Positions 26,654-35,525 of a stretch of 64,000 nucleotides of DNA are shown piece by piece (within the stretch, counting starts at the first letter, position 1; every line of letters begins with the position of its first letter). The stretch is from Sphingobium sp. TKS (GTDB lineage Bacteria > Pseudomonadota > Alphaproteobacteria > Sphingomonadales > Sphingomonadaceae), in the NCBI RefSeq assembly GCF_001563265.1, contig NZ_CP005083.1, positions 3,289,001 through 3,353,000 on the forward strand, read 5' to 3'. The notes under the pieces are model-generated. The model was not told the origin of the DNA and did not search any database. It saw nothing but the letters and a program-made list of their open reading frames with translations. Made by a program: the position numbers and the translations under genes.

Positions 26654-27877
26654 ATGTCACGACGCAAAGAACCCTCGATACCGAACGACATTCTCGATCA
26701 GCTGCTTGCCGGCACTGACGCGGCCGCGGCGCTCAGCCAGGGCGGCCTGCTCGATACATTGAAGAAGGCATTTGCCGAACGGGCGCTCAATGCGGAGATG
26801 GATCACCATCTTGGCCAGGAGGAGCAAGGGAACAACAGCCGGAACGGCTATGGCCGCAAGACGGTGACGACCGACGGGGGACGGATCGAGATCGAGGTGC
26901 CGCGTGATCGGGCCGGCAGTTTCGATCCGCAGCTGATCGCCAAGTACCAGCGACGCTTCCCTGGCTTTGATGACAAGATCATCTCGATGTACGCGCGTGG
27001 CATGAGTACCCGGGAGATCACCGGGCATCTGCGCGATCTGTACGGGATCGACGCCTCGCCCGATCTGATCAGCACGATCACCGACGCGGTGCTGGAAGAG
27101 GTTGCAGCCTGGCAGCAACGCCCGCTGGACCCAGCCTATCCGCTGGTTTTCTTCGATGCGATCCGGGTCAAGATCCGCGACGAAGGCATGGTCCGCAACA
27201 AGGCGATCCATATTGCCCTGGGCGTCATGGCCGACGGCACCAAGGTGGTCCTGGGGCTATGGCTGGAACAGAATGAAGGCGCCAAGTTCTGGCTGCGCGT
27301 CATGAACGAACTACGCAACCGCGGCGTCGAGGATATCATGCTGGCCGTCGTTGACGGTCTGAAGGGCTTCCCCGACGCCATCACCGCCGTCTTCCCCGAA
27401 GCGATGGTCCAGACCTGCATCGTCCATCTGCTGCGCAACTCGATGGATTTCGTGGCATGGAAAGACCGTAAGGCGCTCGGAACGGCCCTGAAGGCCATCT
27501 ACCGTGCTGTCGATGCCGCGGCCGCCGAGGAAGCGCTGACGGCCTTCGAAGCGAGCTTCTGGGGGCAGCGCTATCCTGCCATCGGCCAGAGCTGGCGTCG
27601 GGCATGGCCCGAGGTCATCCCATTTTTCGCCTTCCCCGACGAAGTCAGGCGGATCGTCTACACCACCAATGCCATCGAGGCCTTGAACTCCAAGCTTCGT
27701 CGCGCTGTTCGTGCGCGGGGCCATTTCCCCAATGATGAGGCGGCCACCAAGCTGCTCTATCTGATCTTGAACCGATCGGAAAAAGAGTGGAAAATGCCGC
27801 CGCGCGAGTGGAACATGGCGAAGGCGCAATTTGCCGTTCTCTTCGGCGAACGCTTCATCAGGGCCATGACGGCCTGA
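26654..27877 (+). CDS. IS256-family transposase (mutator type)
   Basis: 407 residues, full length. Mutator-type transposase: N-terminal DHHLGQEEQGNNSRNGYGRK, catalytic blocks VFFDAIRVKIRDEG (D), AVVDGLKGFPDAI (D) and VYTTNAIEALNSKLRRAVRA (E), and the C/H-containing CIVHLLRNSMDFV. Good SD (AGGAG) before ATG 26654. Apparently intact, so the element may still be able to mobilise IS256-type ends in trans even though its own right repeat is interrupted. Confidence 0.95.
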   Translation: MSRRKEPSIPNDILDQLLAGTDAAAALSQGGLLDTLKKAFAERALNAEMDHHLGQEEQGNNSRNGYGRKTVTTDGGRIEIEVPRDRAGSFDPQLIAKYQRRFPGFDDKIISMYARGMSTREITGHLRDLYGIDASPDLISTITDAVLEEVAAWQQRPLDPAYPLVFFDAIRVKIRDEGMVRNKAIHIALGVMADGTKVVLGLWLEQNEGAKFWLRVMNELRNRGVEDIMLAVVDGLKGFPDAITAVFPEAMVQTCIVHLLRNSMDFVAWKDRKALGTALKAIYRAVDAAAAEEALTAFEASFWGQRYPAIGQSWRRAWPEVIPFFAFPDEVRRIVYTTNAIEALNSKLRRAVRARGHFPNDEAATKLLYLILNRSEKEWKMPPREWNMAKAQFAVLFGERFIRAMTA

Positions 27878-27918
27878 TGGTCAACCGCCTCGCCGCACAC
27901 GAACGTATGGCCCGCCCC

Positions 27919-28151
27919 GTTTGCAAGAGGATTTTACGTTGTTCTGATCAGTCTGCGTCAACGTATACGGTCTCATGGGTGAACCCATGGCCAAGATGGA
28001 CATCCGCGCGATTGGGGCTCCATAAATTCCGCGGTATCAAGTACCGTTCGTGTGCTCGGGCTCTCCAAACGCCGGTCGACTGTCAGGCCATCTTCTCGAT
28101 CCTTCCCGCAAACCTCTTTGGCCACCGCGCGCTGGCGTGCGGCCGATCTGA
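27919..28151 (-). ncRNA. Predicted bridge/seekRNA of the IS1111-type element
   Basis: Non-coding segment between the transposase stop and the subterminal repeat. It contains TCCATAAATTCC (28019-28030), identical to the right element/target junction (29254-29265), and CGTTCGTGTGC (28045-28055), the exact reverse complement of the left junction (27895-27905). The two lie 14 nt apart around a hairpin GGTA-tcaag-TACC. Same orientation as the transposase gene assumed. This is the layout expected of the guide part of the RNA that selects targets for IS110/IS1111 transposases. Exact RNA ends cannot be seen. Confidence 0.7.
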
Positions 28152-29186
28152 TCAGGCAGCCATGCAAGCGTGCCCGCGTTCAAAGGACTGATCCTTGCGC
28201 AGGACAGCCCACGCGATCCGTGCCAGTTTGTTGGCCAGCGCCACCACGATAGCATTGCGATGTACGCCTCTCTCGATCATCGCCTTCAGCCAGTGACCGA
28301 GAGGCGTGTTGCTCTGGGATAAAGACGGCAACGCGGCTCTTGCACCGTGAATGAGCAGGGTACGCAAATAGGTGTTGCCGCGCTTGGTGATCCCGAACAA
28401 TCGCGCCTTCCCTCCGGTGGTGTGCTGACGCGGGACAAGTCCCAGCCAGGCCCCCAGGTCCCGAGCTTTGGCAAAAGAGCTCGCATCGCCGACTGCCGCC
28501 ACCAGCGCGGTAGCATTGAGGACACCGATTCCCGGCACCGATATGAGCCGGCGCATGCTTTCATCCTGGCGAGCCAACGCAACAAACTCCCCGTTCAGCG
28601 CGTCGATCCGTGCATTAAGCTCCTGCCATTCGGCACGCAAATCCGCGACCATTTGACGCATCCGCGACGATAGGCTTTCCTCCCCATCGCCCAGTAACGC
28701 ATCCACGCCCATTTCCAGTTTGCGGCGACCGGCTGCAAAGATCACGCCGCGTTCGAGCAGGAAAGCCCGCAATTGGTTGATCAACATCGTACGTGATGCC
28801 ACCAACCGCGAACGAGCTCGGTGCAGACTCTGAATATCCAGCTGCTCCTGGCTCTTGAGTTCGACAAACCGCATTGTCGGGCGCGACGCAGCTTCGGCGA
28901 TCCCTTCGGCATCTCGATCATCGTTCTTCTGGGCTTTAATATAGGGGCGAACATATTCGGGCGACATTAGCCGGATCTCGTGTCCTTGCGCTGCGAACAG
29001 CCGCCCCAGATGATGCGCACCGCAGCACGCCTCCATCGCAATTACACAGGCTGGGAGCTTGCGCACATAGTCGATCAGACCCTGACGGCGCATTGATCGA
29101 CGCACCACCACCGCGCCGTTACCGTCCACGCCTACCACACTGCAAACGTTCTTGCCCAGATCAACGCCAAGGATCACAATAGACAT
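28152..29186 (-). CDS. IS110-family transposase (IS1111-type)
   Basis: 344 residues. DEDD RuvC-like N-terminal domain: D9 in GVDLGKN, E52 in AMEACCGAHH, and the DDRDAEGIAEA block with acidic residues at 89-92. C-terminal Transposase_20 domain: ISVPGIGVLNATALVAAVGD, GAWLGLVPRQHTTGGKAR and LFGITKRGNTYLRTLLIHGA, which carries the conserved region around the catalytic serine in this family. Appears intact. Family members act with a short guide RNA made from the element's own non-coding end. Confidence 0.95.
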   Translation of the reverse strand: MSIVILGVDLGKNVCSVVGVDGNGAVVVRRSMRRQGLIDYVRKLPACVIAMEACCGAHHLGRLFAAQGHEIRLMSPEYVRPYIKAQKNDDRDAEGIAEAASRPTMRFVELKSQEQLDIQSLHRARSRLVASRTMLINQLRAFLLERGVIFAAGRRKLEMGVDALLGDGEESLSSRMRQMVADLRAEWQELNARIDALNGEFVALARQDESMRRLISVPGIGVLNATALVAAVGDASSFAKARDLGAWLGLVPRQHTTGGKARLFGITKRGNTYLRTLLIHGARAALPSLSQSNTPLGHWLKAMIERGVHRNAIVVALANKLARIAWAVLRKDQSFERGHACMAA

Positions 29187-29293
29187 CGGTCCGCTCCTTT
29201 CCCTTTTCGAGCACCAGCATCATATCCGATGCCGGGGAAAAGGGGCGGGCCATTCCATAAATTCCTGACAGCCCCGAGAGCGGAGATCATTTC

Positions 29294-29374
29294 CGTCATC
29301 CCAGCGAAAGCTGGGATCTCAGGCGATAGCGCACGACCTGGCCTCACGAGATCTCAGCTTTCGCTGGGATGACG
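29294..29374. repeat. REP-like inverted pair (CGTCATCCCAGC family)
   Basis: 27-bp arms CGTCATCCCAGCGAAAGCTG... (29294-29320) and its reverse complement (29348-29374) with one mismatch, 27 bp apart. Each arm itself folds (CCAGC-gaaa-GCTGG). Same family as 15577-15659. Located between the right end of the IS256 element and the 3' end of dnaE2. Confidence 0.85.
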
Positions 29375-29407
29375 ATTGTTGGCGTTCACTCCTGGCCATT
29401 TCCATCC

Positions 29408-32400
29408 TCAATGAAAATCCCGCGATTGCGGCAAGATCCGCACATTGCGCGGATGCCCTGAGGCACGTGCATGAGGCTTGCGAGAAGGCTCCTCCACACC
29501 TGTTTGCGAAAGCCGCCCCAACTCCACCGTCCGATCATGCACTCGGGCAGCCATCAGGTGGACGACTCCCTCCTTGCTGCGCTGCACTTCCCCTTCGACC
29601 AGCATCAGCCGCGACGCCATGACCGGCCGCCGCTGCATTTCGAACAATCGCGCCCAGAGCAGGATGTTGGTGATGCCCGTCTCATCCTCGATCGTAATGA
29701 AGACCGCATTGCCCTTGCCCGGCCGCTGTCGCACCAGCACCACGCCGGCCGTCTTCACCAGCGTCCCGTTTTTCACCGCCGATGTCTGCGCGCAGCTCAG
29801 CACGCCCTCCGCCGCGAAGACCGGGCGCAGGAATTGCATCGGATGCCCCTTGAGCGACAGCCGCGTCACCAGATAATCGGCCTCGACATGCTCTGATAAC
29901 GCCATGGCGGGCAGCATCGCATCCGGCTCATCGCCCAGTTCCCGCGCCTTGGCCGCGGCGAACAGGGGTAATTCATCCGAAGGCGTCCGCCGCGCTTCCC
30001 AGAGGGCAGCCCGCCGGTCCTGCCCCAGCGACCGGCAGGCGTCGGCGTCCGCCAGCAACCGCAAGGCCCGCGCCGGCAATCCCGCCCGCCGCGCCAGATC
30101 CTCCATAGTGGCAAACAGCCCGTCCGCCCGCGCCGCGACCAGTTGCTTCGCCCAATCCTCGCGAAAACCATCCACCTGCCGTAAACCCAGCCGCAGCGCC
30201 AAGGCCCGCCCCTGCCCCTCGCCCCGCTTGCCGTGCCGCGATCGCAGCAACGGTTCGAGCGCATTGTCCCAGCCGCTCATGTTCACATCGACATCATGCA
30301 CGGTGACGCCATGCTCCCGCGCATCCCGCACGAGTTGCGCCGGGGCATAGAAACCCATGGGCTGCGAATTCAGCAGCGCGCAGGCGAACACGGCGGGCTG
30401 GTGGCATTTGATCCAGGCCGAGACATAAACCAGCCGCGCGAAGGACAGCGCATGGCTTTCCGGAAAACCGTAACTGCCGAACCCCTCGATCTGCTTGAAG
30501 CAGCGCTGGGCGAACTCCGCCTCATAACCGCGCTCGACCATGCCCTTGATCATCTTCTCGCGAAAATGATGGATGGTGCCGACATTGCGGAATGTCGCCA
30601 TGGCGCGACGGAGCCGGTTGGCGTCCACGTCGCTGAAATCGGCCGCAACGATCGCCAGCCGCATCGCCTGCTCCTGAAACAGCGGCACGCCCTTGGTCTT
30701 GTCGAGGATTTTTTCCAGCTCGTCCTTCGGCCCATGGTCCGGCGCGGGCGAGGGATAGGTCACCTTTTCCTCTCCACAGCGCCGGCGAAGATAGGGATGG
30801 ACCATATCGCCCTCGATCGGCCCCGGACGGACGATCGCCACCTGGATGGTGAGGTCATAGAGGGTGCGCGGCTTCAGCCGTGGCAGCATGTTGATCTGCG
30901 CCCGGCTTTCCACCTGGAACACGCCGATGCTGTCGCCCTTGCACAGCATGTCGTAGACGGCATCGTCCTCCGCCTCCATATCGACCGTCAGTTGATGGTC
31001 GCCCAGCCCCTGCTCGCGCATCAGGTCGAAGGCCCGGCGGATGCAGCTCAGCATCCCCAGCGCCAGCACGTCGACCTTCATCAGGCCGAGGGCGTCGATG
31101 TCATCCTTGTCCCACTCGATGAAGCTGCGATCCTCCATCGCCGCATGGTGCAGCGGAACCGTCTCGTCGAGCCGGTTCTGGGTCAGCACGAAGCCGCCCA
31201 CATGCTGCGACAAGTGACGCGGAAAAGGCCGATGCAGCAACTGGTCGACAATGGCCTTCAACTGCACGATCTGCGGATTGTCGAGCGCAAAGCCCGCCTC
31301 CACGATCCGCGCATCGCCCATGTCGCCGGAATAGCTGCCCCAAACCGTGCTGGACAGGCGCGTCGACACATCCTCGCTGAGGCCCAGCACCTTCGCCACT
31401 TCCCGCACGGCGCTGCGCGAACGGTAATGGATGACGGTCGCGGCGATCCCGGCGCGATGGCGGCCATAGCGCTCATAGATATATTGCATGACCTCCTCGC
31501 GCCGCTCATGCTCGAAATCAACGTCGATATCGGGCGGCTCGTTGCGCTCTTCGGATACGAAGCGGGAAAAGAGCAGGTCATGCTTGCGCGGATCGACGGA
31601 GGTCACGCCCAGCAGGAAGCAGACCATGCTGTTCGCCGCCGAACCCCGGCCCTGGCAGAGGATGCCCTTCGTCCGGGCAAAGGCCACGATGTCGTGAACG
31701 GTCAGGAAATAATAGGCATAGTTGCGCTTGGCGATCAGTTCGAATTCCTGCCGCAGCGATTCACGCACCTTCCGGGGAATGCGCGGACCATGGCGGGCAT
31801 GGGCGGCCGACCAGGTCAGCTCCTCCAGCCATTGCTGCGCCGTCCAGCCCTCCGGCACCGGCTCATGGGGATATTCATAGGCAAGCTGGTCGAGCGTGAA
31901 ATGCACCTGACTTAAGAAACGCCCGCTTTCCGCCACCGCCTCCGGACAATCACGGAACAGATGGGCGATTTCGGCAGGGCTATGGACATGCCTCTCCGCA
32001 TTCGCCTCCAACAGGCGCCCTGCTTTGGCGATGCCAGTGCCTTCGCGGATGCAGCTCAGCACATCCTGCAAGGGACGCTGCGCTGGACTGGCATAGAGGG
32101 CGTCCATGGTCGCGAGCAAAGGCACGCCCGCCGCCGCCGAAAGCGCCTTGAACCGCGCCAGCCGCCGCGCATCCCGTCCATCCCGACCCAATGCCGCCCC
32201 CAGCCAGACCCGGCGCGGCGCCAAGCGCGACAATCGGACCAGAAGCCCCTCCAGATCGGCCGGAGGCGGCGGCGGCACAAGGCTGAGATGGCCCTGCCTG
32301 ATCGCCTCCTTCGGCGGCCGGTCATCATAATCATACTCCACCGGCTTGCGATGCGCCGTCTGCTCGGTCGCGGTGGAACCGGGCATCACGATCAACAGCA

Positions 32401-32977
32401 GATCGTCGAGATAGGCGGTCAGATCCTCATAGCGCAGGATGCAGTCGCCCTTCACCGACCGGAGATTGCCGACGGTCAGCAATTTGGTGAGTTCGCCCCA
32501 GCCCCGCCGCGTCGCGGGATAGGCAACGATGTCCGGCGTGCCGTCGGCAAAGACCAGCCGCGCCCCGACGACCAGCCGCAGATCGGTCCGGCAGGCGCGC
32601 TCCTCTTCATCGCTGAGTTCCAACGGCTGGCCTGCTTCCTTGCGCGCTTCCAGCAGCGCCTCGCGCATCCGTTCGGGCCAGCGCTTGCGCGCGACATGGG
32701 CGCGGACCACGCCGGCGACCGTGTTGCGATCGGCAATACCCAGACCCTGAAGGCCCAGCATGATAGCACGCGTCACCATGTCCTGCGCATGGGACGCGCC
32801 GCGCAGGAAGGAGAAATTGGTCGCGGCCACCAATTCGGCAAAGGGTGGAGCCTCAGTCGGCGGGGATTGGCCCGGTGGTTTACGCCGCGCTTTCTCCCGC
32901 ACGGCTTCCAGCGCCTCCTGCTCCCGCCGGTCGATGGATTTGGGTTTTGCCGGATCGGGTCCGCTGCCCCGTTTCAT
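29408..32977 (-). CDS. dnaE2: Error-prone DNA polymerase DnaE2 (ImuC)
   Basis: 1189 residues from ATG 32977, which overlaps the imuB stop (ATGA). C-family polymerase: PHP domain (FAELVAATNFSFLRGASHAQ), polymerase palm with PPDIDVDFEHERREEV, then FGSYGFPESHALSFARLVYV, and a C-terminal OB fold (GNAVFITIEDETGITNILLW). Carries out damage-tolerant synthesis with ImuA and ImuB. The frame is open further upstream but that part lies within imuB. Third gene of the SOS cassette controlled from 35331-35345. Confidence 0.96.
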   Translation of the reverse strand: MKRGSGPDPAKPKSIDRREQEALEAVREKARRKPPGQSPPTEAPPFAELVAATNFSFLRGASHAQDMVTRAIMLGLQGLGIADRNTVAGVVRAHVARKRWPERMREALLEARKEAGQPLELSDEEERACRTDLRLVVGARLVFADGTPDIVAYPATRRGWGELTKLLTVGNLRSVKGDCILRYEDLTAYLDDLLLIVMPGSTATEQTAHRKPVEYDYDDRPPKEAIRQGHLSLVPPPPPADLEGLLVRLSRLAPRRVWLGAALGRDGRDARRLARFKALSAAAGVPLLATMDALYASPAQRPLQDVLSCIREGTGIAKAGRLLEANAERHVHSPAEIAHLFRDCPEAVAESGRFLSQVHFTLDQLAYEYPHEPVPEGWTAQQWLEELTWSAAHARHGPRIPRKVRESLRQEFELIAKRNYAYYFLTVHDIVAFARTKGILCQGRGSAANSMVCFLLGVTSVDPRKHDLLFSRFVSEERNEPPDIDVDFEHERREEVMQYIYERYGRHRAGIAATVIHYRSRSAVREVAKVLGLSEDVSTRLSSTVWGSYSGDMGDARIVEAGFALDNPQIVQLKAIVDQLLHRPFPRHLSQHVGGFVLTQNRLDETVPLHHAAMEDRSFIEWDKDDIDALGLMKVDVLALGMLSCIRRAFDLMREQGLGDHQLTVDMEAEDDAVYDMLCKGDSIGVFQVESRAQINMLPRLKPRTLYDLTIQVAIVRPGPIEGDMVHPYLRRRCGEEKVTYPSPAPDHGPKDELEKILDKTKGVPLFQEQAMRLAIVAADFSDVDANRLRRAMATFRNVGTIHHFREKMIKGMVERGYEAEFAQRCFKQIEGFGSYGFPESHALSFARLVYVSAWIKCHQPAVFACALLNSQPMGFYAPAQLVRDAREHGVTVHDVDVNMSGWDNALEPLLRSRHGKRGEGQGRALALRLGLRQVDGFREDWAKQLVAARADGLFATMEDLARRAGLPARALRLLADADACRSLGQDRRAALWEARRTPSDELPLFAAAKARELGDEPDAMLPAMALSEHVEADYLVTRLSLKGHPMQFLRPVFAAEGVLSCAQTSAVKNGTLVKTAGVVLVRQRPGKGNAVFITIEDETGITNILLWARLFEMQRRPVMASRLMLVEGEVQRSKEGVVHLMAARVHDRTVELGRLSQTGVEEPSRKPHARASGHPRNVRILPQSRDFH

Positions 32978-34605
32978 GCGAACAGGCCATGAATATACCA
33001 GCCCGGATGCACCGCTTCGATCCCGTAAAGCCCGTGGCGGAAAATCCAGTAGCGCCGCCCGCGTGCATCCTCGACCCGGTAATAGTCCCGCGTCAGCCCG
33101 ACGCTTTCCCCCTCCAGCGCGCCGTCCTTGGCCGTCCACCATTCGGGCGCGATGCGTTCGGGGCCTTCATAGCGCGTCACTTCATGCAAAGCCCGCCGCC
33201 AACGGAAGCGATGCGGCGGGCCGTCGGGCACTTGCGCCACCACATCGATCGGCTGGGGCGGATCGAACAGATGCAGCGGGCGCAGGGGCGGGTCGCCTGC
33301 CTCCTGGCTTTGCGGCCAGTTCATGGGCGCGCGGCTTTCCATGGCGGGCAGGGCAAGCTGGGCCTGTTCGGGAATATGGCTGTCGCTTGGGTGAAGCCGC
33401 TGGATACGCGCCCGCCCCGCCCGGATCGACAGCCGGTCCACCAGCGCCGCGACGCTTTCTTCGCGACGCGCCTCTCCCCCTTCCAGCGCCAATTGCGTCG
33501 GCGCCATCGGTTCAGCCTGCGGCACGGTGAGGCGCAGCATGTCGAAGCCGAAACCGGGGTCAAGTGGATCGGACAGCGCATCGATCCGTTCCTGCACCAG
33601 CCGCATGATCGCGGGCGCATCGCGCACCGGCAGGCTGGTTTCGACCCGCAGCGGAAAGGCGAGGCCATCGCTGCGGAAGAACAGCGCTTCGAACCGCCTA
33701 CCGCCTTGGCCGCGTTCACCGAGCCGCTCTCCCGCCTCCGCCGCCATCTCTTCCAGCACTTTCAGGGCAAAGGCGGTGCTGCCCATCGGTTCGGCAAAGC
33801 GCCGTTCGATCCGGATCGCCGGGCGCGACCGCCGGGGCGCAAGCGGCCGCCGCCCCAACCCAAGCAGGCCATGCAACGCATCCACCGCTTCCTCACCGAA
33901 GCGCGACGCCAGGATCGCCGCCGGTCGCGCCGCCAGATCGCCCACGGTACGCAGCCCCGCCCGGCGCAGCGCCACCACGCTTTCCTCCTCCAGCCGCAAT
34001 GCCTCGACCGGCAGGCGCCGCAGCGCCGCATCCTCGTCCGCCGCAGCGCCGACCGAAAAACGGCACAGCGCATGGGCGCCCTCCGCCGTTCCGGCGAGGG
34101 CATGGCGCACCCGCATGCCATGGCGCTCCAGCCGCTCCGCCGCCTCCCGCGCCAGCATGTCCTCCCCGCCCCAAAGATGCGCGCAACCCGTAATGTCGAG
34201 CATCAGGCCGAAGGGGGAATCGAGCGCCGCAACCGGCGTATAGCGGGCGCAACCGTCGCACAGCCGCTCCAGCCAGTCCTGATCGCCATGGGGATCGGCA
34301 TCGAACATACGCAGACCGGGTTCCCGCGCGCGGGCGTCGGCCAGCGTCATGCCGGGCGTCAGGCCCAGCGCCAGGGCATCGGCGTCCAGCGTCGCCAGCC
34401 GCATCGCGCCGCGCACCTGCTCGACGACGACCGCAGGCCCTTCGCCCTGCGCTGCCCAAAGGTCAGGCCGCGCGATCCGCAGCCGGTCGACCGGCAGGAA
34501 CGGAAACCACAGCGCCAGATAGCGGCGCTTGCCGATCGCGTCCTCCGCCATCCTGTCTCCTGCCATCCTGTTCCCTGCCGCTCTGGCCAAGGTCATGGCG
34601 TTCAT
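32974..34605 (-). CDS. imuB: ImuB, catalytically degenerate Y-family polymerase-like protein
   Basis: 543 residues from ATG 34605, chosen for its GGAGGT eight bases upstream. Y-family fold: KRRYLALWFPFLPVDRLRIA, SPFGLMLDITGCAHLWGGED, LRRAGLRTVGDLAARPAAIL (HhH). The acidic catalytic residues of true Y-family enzymes are not evident, as is usual for ImuB, which serves as a platform joining the beta clamp, ImuA and DnaE2. Overlaps imuA by 143 bases and dnaE2 by four. Confidence 0.93.
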   Translation of the reverse strand: MNAMTLARAAGNRMAGDRMAEDAIGKRRYLALWFPFLPVDRLRIARPDLWAAQGEGPAVVVEQVRGAMRLATLDADALALGLTPGMTLADARAREPGLRMFDADPHGDQDWLERLCDGCARYTPVAALDSPFGLMLDITGCAHLWGGEDMLAREAAERLERHGMRVRHALAGTAEGAHALCRFSVGAAADEDAALRRLPVEALRLEEESVVALRRAGLRTVGDLAARPAAILASRFGEEAVDALHGLLGLGRRPLAPRRSRPAIRIERRFAEPMGSTAFALKVLEEMAAEAGERLGERGQGGRRFEALFFRSDGLAFPLRVETSLPVRDAPAIMRLVQERIDALSDPLDPGFGFDMLRLTVPQAEPMAPTQLALEGGEARREESVAALVDRLSIRAGRARIQRLHPSDSHIPEQAQLALPAMESRAPMNWPQSQEAGDPPLRPLHLFDPPQPIDVVAQVPDGPPHRFRWRRALHEVTRYEGPERIAPEWWTAKDGALEGESVGLTRDYYRVEDARGRRYWIFRHGLYGIEAVHPGWYIHGLFA

Positions 34606-35323
34606 CGCGCCCACCTCCACTTTCTTCAAACATGCCCCGGCCATTGTCCCAGACCAGCCGCCAGCCGAGCCCATCCCGCCCCGCCCGCCGCCGCAACAGG
34701 CTGAGATCGAAGGCGCACATGCCCGGCCCGTTCCCCGGCACGGGCAGCGAAGGCGCAGCCGCCACGCGCCACCGCGTATCCGCCGCGCTCGGCACCGGAT
34801 CGCCGCCCACCCGCAACATGAAGGCCGTCACGCCCGATGCCTCCGCCGCCAGCGCCAACCGCCGGCTGGCCGTCAGGTCGAGCAAGGGCGCGGAACCATG
34901 CAGTTCCACCACCAGCCCGCCCAAGGCCGGACAGCGCAGCGCATCCACCGCAGCGCGCAACAGCATCCCGTCATCGGCCATCACGCCGATCACCAGCCGC
35001 TCGGGATCGACTCCCAGCGCCGCCAGTCCCGGACCATAGGGCATGCCCCCTGCCCGCCCCGCCGCCGCCGTCCGCAGCCAGAGCAGAGGCGCATCCCCTG
35101 CCGCCAGCCGCGCCAGGATTAACGCCAATCCCGCCCCCGCCGCCGCTTCCTCCACCGCAGCGAAGAATTCATGCACCCGGCCACGCGCCAATCCGCCATC
35201 CAGCGCCTGATCGATCGCCGCATGGCCGGTTTCCACCCGCGCATGAGGCTGCGAGGCTGGAACGCCCTCCAGCGATGCAATATGCCGCCTGAGGGCGGCG
35301 AGGGACTTCACCGACTCGACCAT
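34463..35323 (-). CDS. imuA: ImuA, RecA-like mutagenesis factor
   Basis: 286 residues from ATG 35323 (MVESVKSLAALRRHIASLEG). SulA/RecA-like fold: HAAIDQALDGGLARGRVHEF and the strand-rich core APLLWLRTAAAGRAGG. First gene of imuA-imuB-dnaE2, starting 8 bases after a LexA-type box. The last 45 residues are charged, glycine/arginine-rich and overlap imuB, so the native C-terminus may tolerate variation. Partner of ImuB and DnaE2 in SOS mutagenesis. Confidence 0.93.
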   Translation of the reverse strand: MVESVKSLAALRRHIASLEGVPASQPHARVETGHAAIDQALDGGLARGRVHEFFAAVEEAAAGAGLALILARLAAGDAPLLWLRTAAAGRAGGMPYGPGLAALGVDPERLVIGVMADDGMLLRAAVDALRCPALGGLVVELHGSAPLLDLTASRRLALAAEASGVTAFMLRVGGDPVPSAADTRWRVAAAPSLPVPGNGPGMCAFDLSLLRRRAGRDGLGWRLVWDNGRGMFEESGGGRDERHDLGQSGREQDGRRQDGGGRDRQAPLSGAVVSVPAGRPAADRAA

Positions 35324-35330
35324 ATTGTTT

Positions 35331-35345
35331 GTTCCTGATTTGTTC
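35331..35345 (-). promoter_or_regulatory. LexA (SOS) box of imuA-imuB-dnaE2
   Basis: GTTC-CTGATTT-GTTC on the plus strand (GAAC-N7-GAAC as read toward imuA). This is the direct-repeat LexA site of alphaproteobacteria, placed 8 bases upstream of the imuA start codon, where bound LexA would block the promoter or ribosome access region. Confidence 0.9.
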
Positions 35346-35525
35346 TTTTCGACGCAATGACGGACGCTGTCAATTGAGCGTGGCGACCCGATCCAGAAAA
35401 TGCGCAAGGCGGCGCATCTGCCGGTCCATCAAAGGTTCAAGGATGAGGCCGCCCGTTCGGCCACCGTCATCCCGGTCAGGATGAGGAGCTGATATCCCAA
35501 GGCCGATAATTGAACCGAAACCGAC

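Larger units (their letters stand above)
27904..29260 (-). mobile_element. IS110-family element, IS1111-type, inserted in IS256 repeat
   Basis: 1357 bp. Subterminal 12-bp perfect inverted repeats ATGGCCCGCCCC (27907-27918) and GGGGCGGGCCAT (29242-29253) lie 3 bp and 7 bp from the two ends, the spacing known for the IS1111 subgroup. The uninterrupted left repeat of the host element (26607-26621) shows that the pre-insertion sequence was CGCACACGAAATTCC, so there was no target duplication beyond ambiguous A residues. The longer non-coding end lies downstream of the transposase gene, as in IS1111-type members. Confidence 0.88.
26597..29275 (+). mobile_element. IS256-family element, right repeat split by a nested IS
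   Basis: Left terminal repeat starts GGGACTGTCAGGAATTTCGT (26597); the matching right end reads, in reverse, GGGGCTGTCAGGAAT (ends 29275). Both ends are flanked by the same 8 bp GAGAGCGG (26589-26596 and 29276-29283), the duplication length usual for IS256. The right repeat is cut after CGCACACGAA (27903) and resumes as ATTCCTGACAG (29261). Subtracting the nested 1357-bp element leaves about 1.32 kb, a normal IS256 size. Confidence 0.9.
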
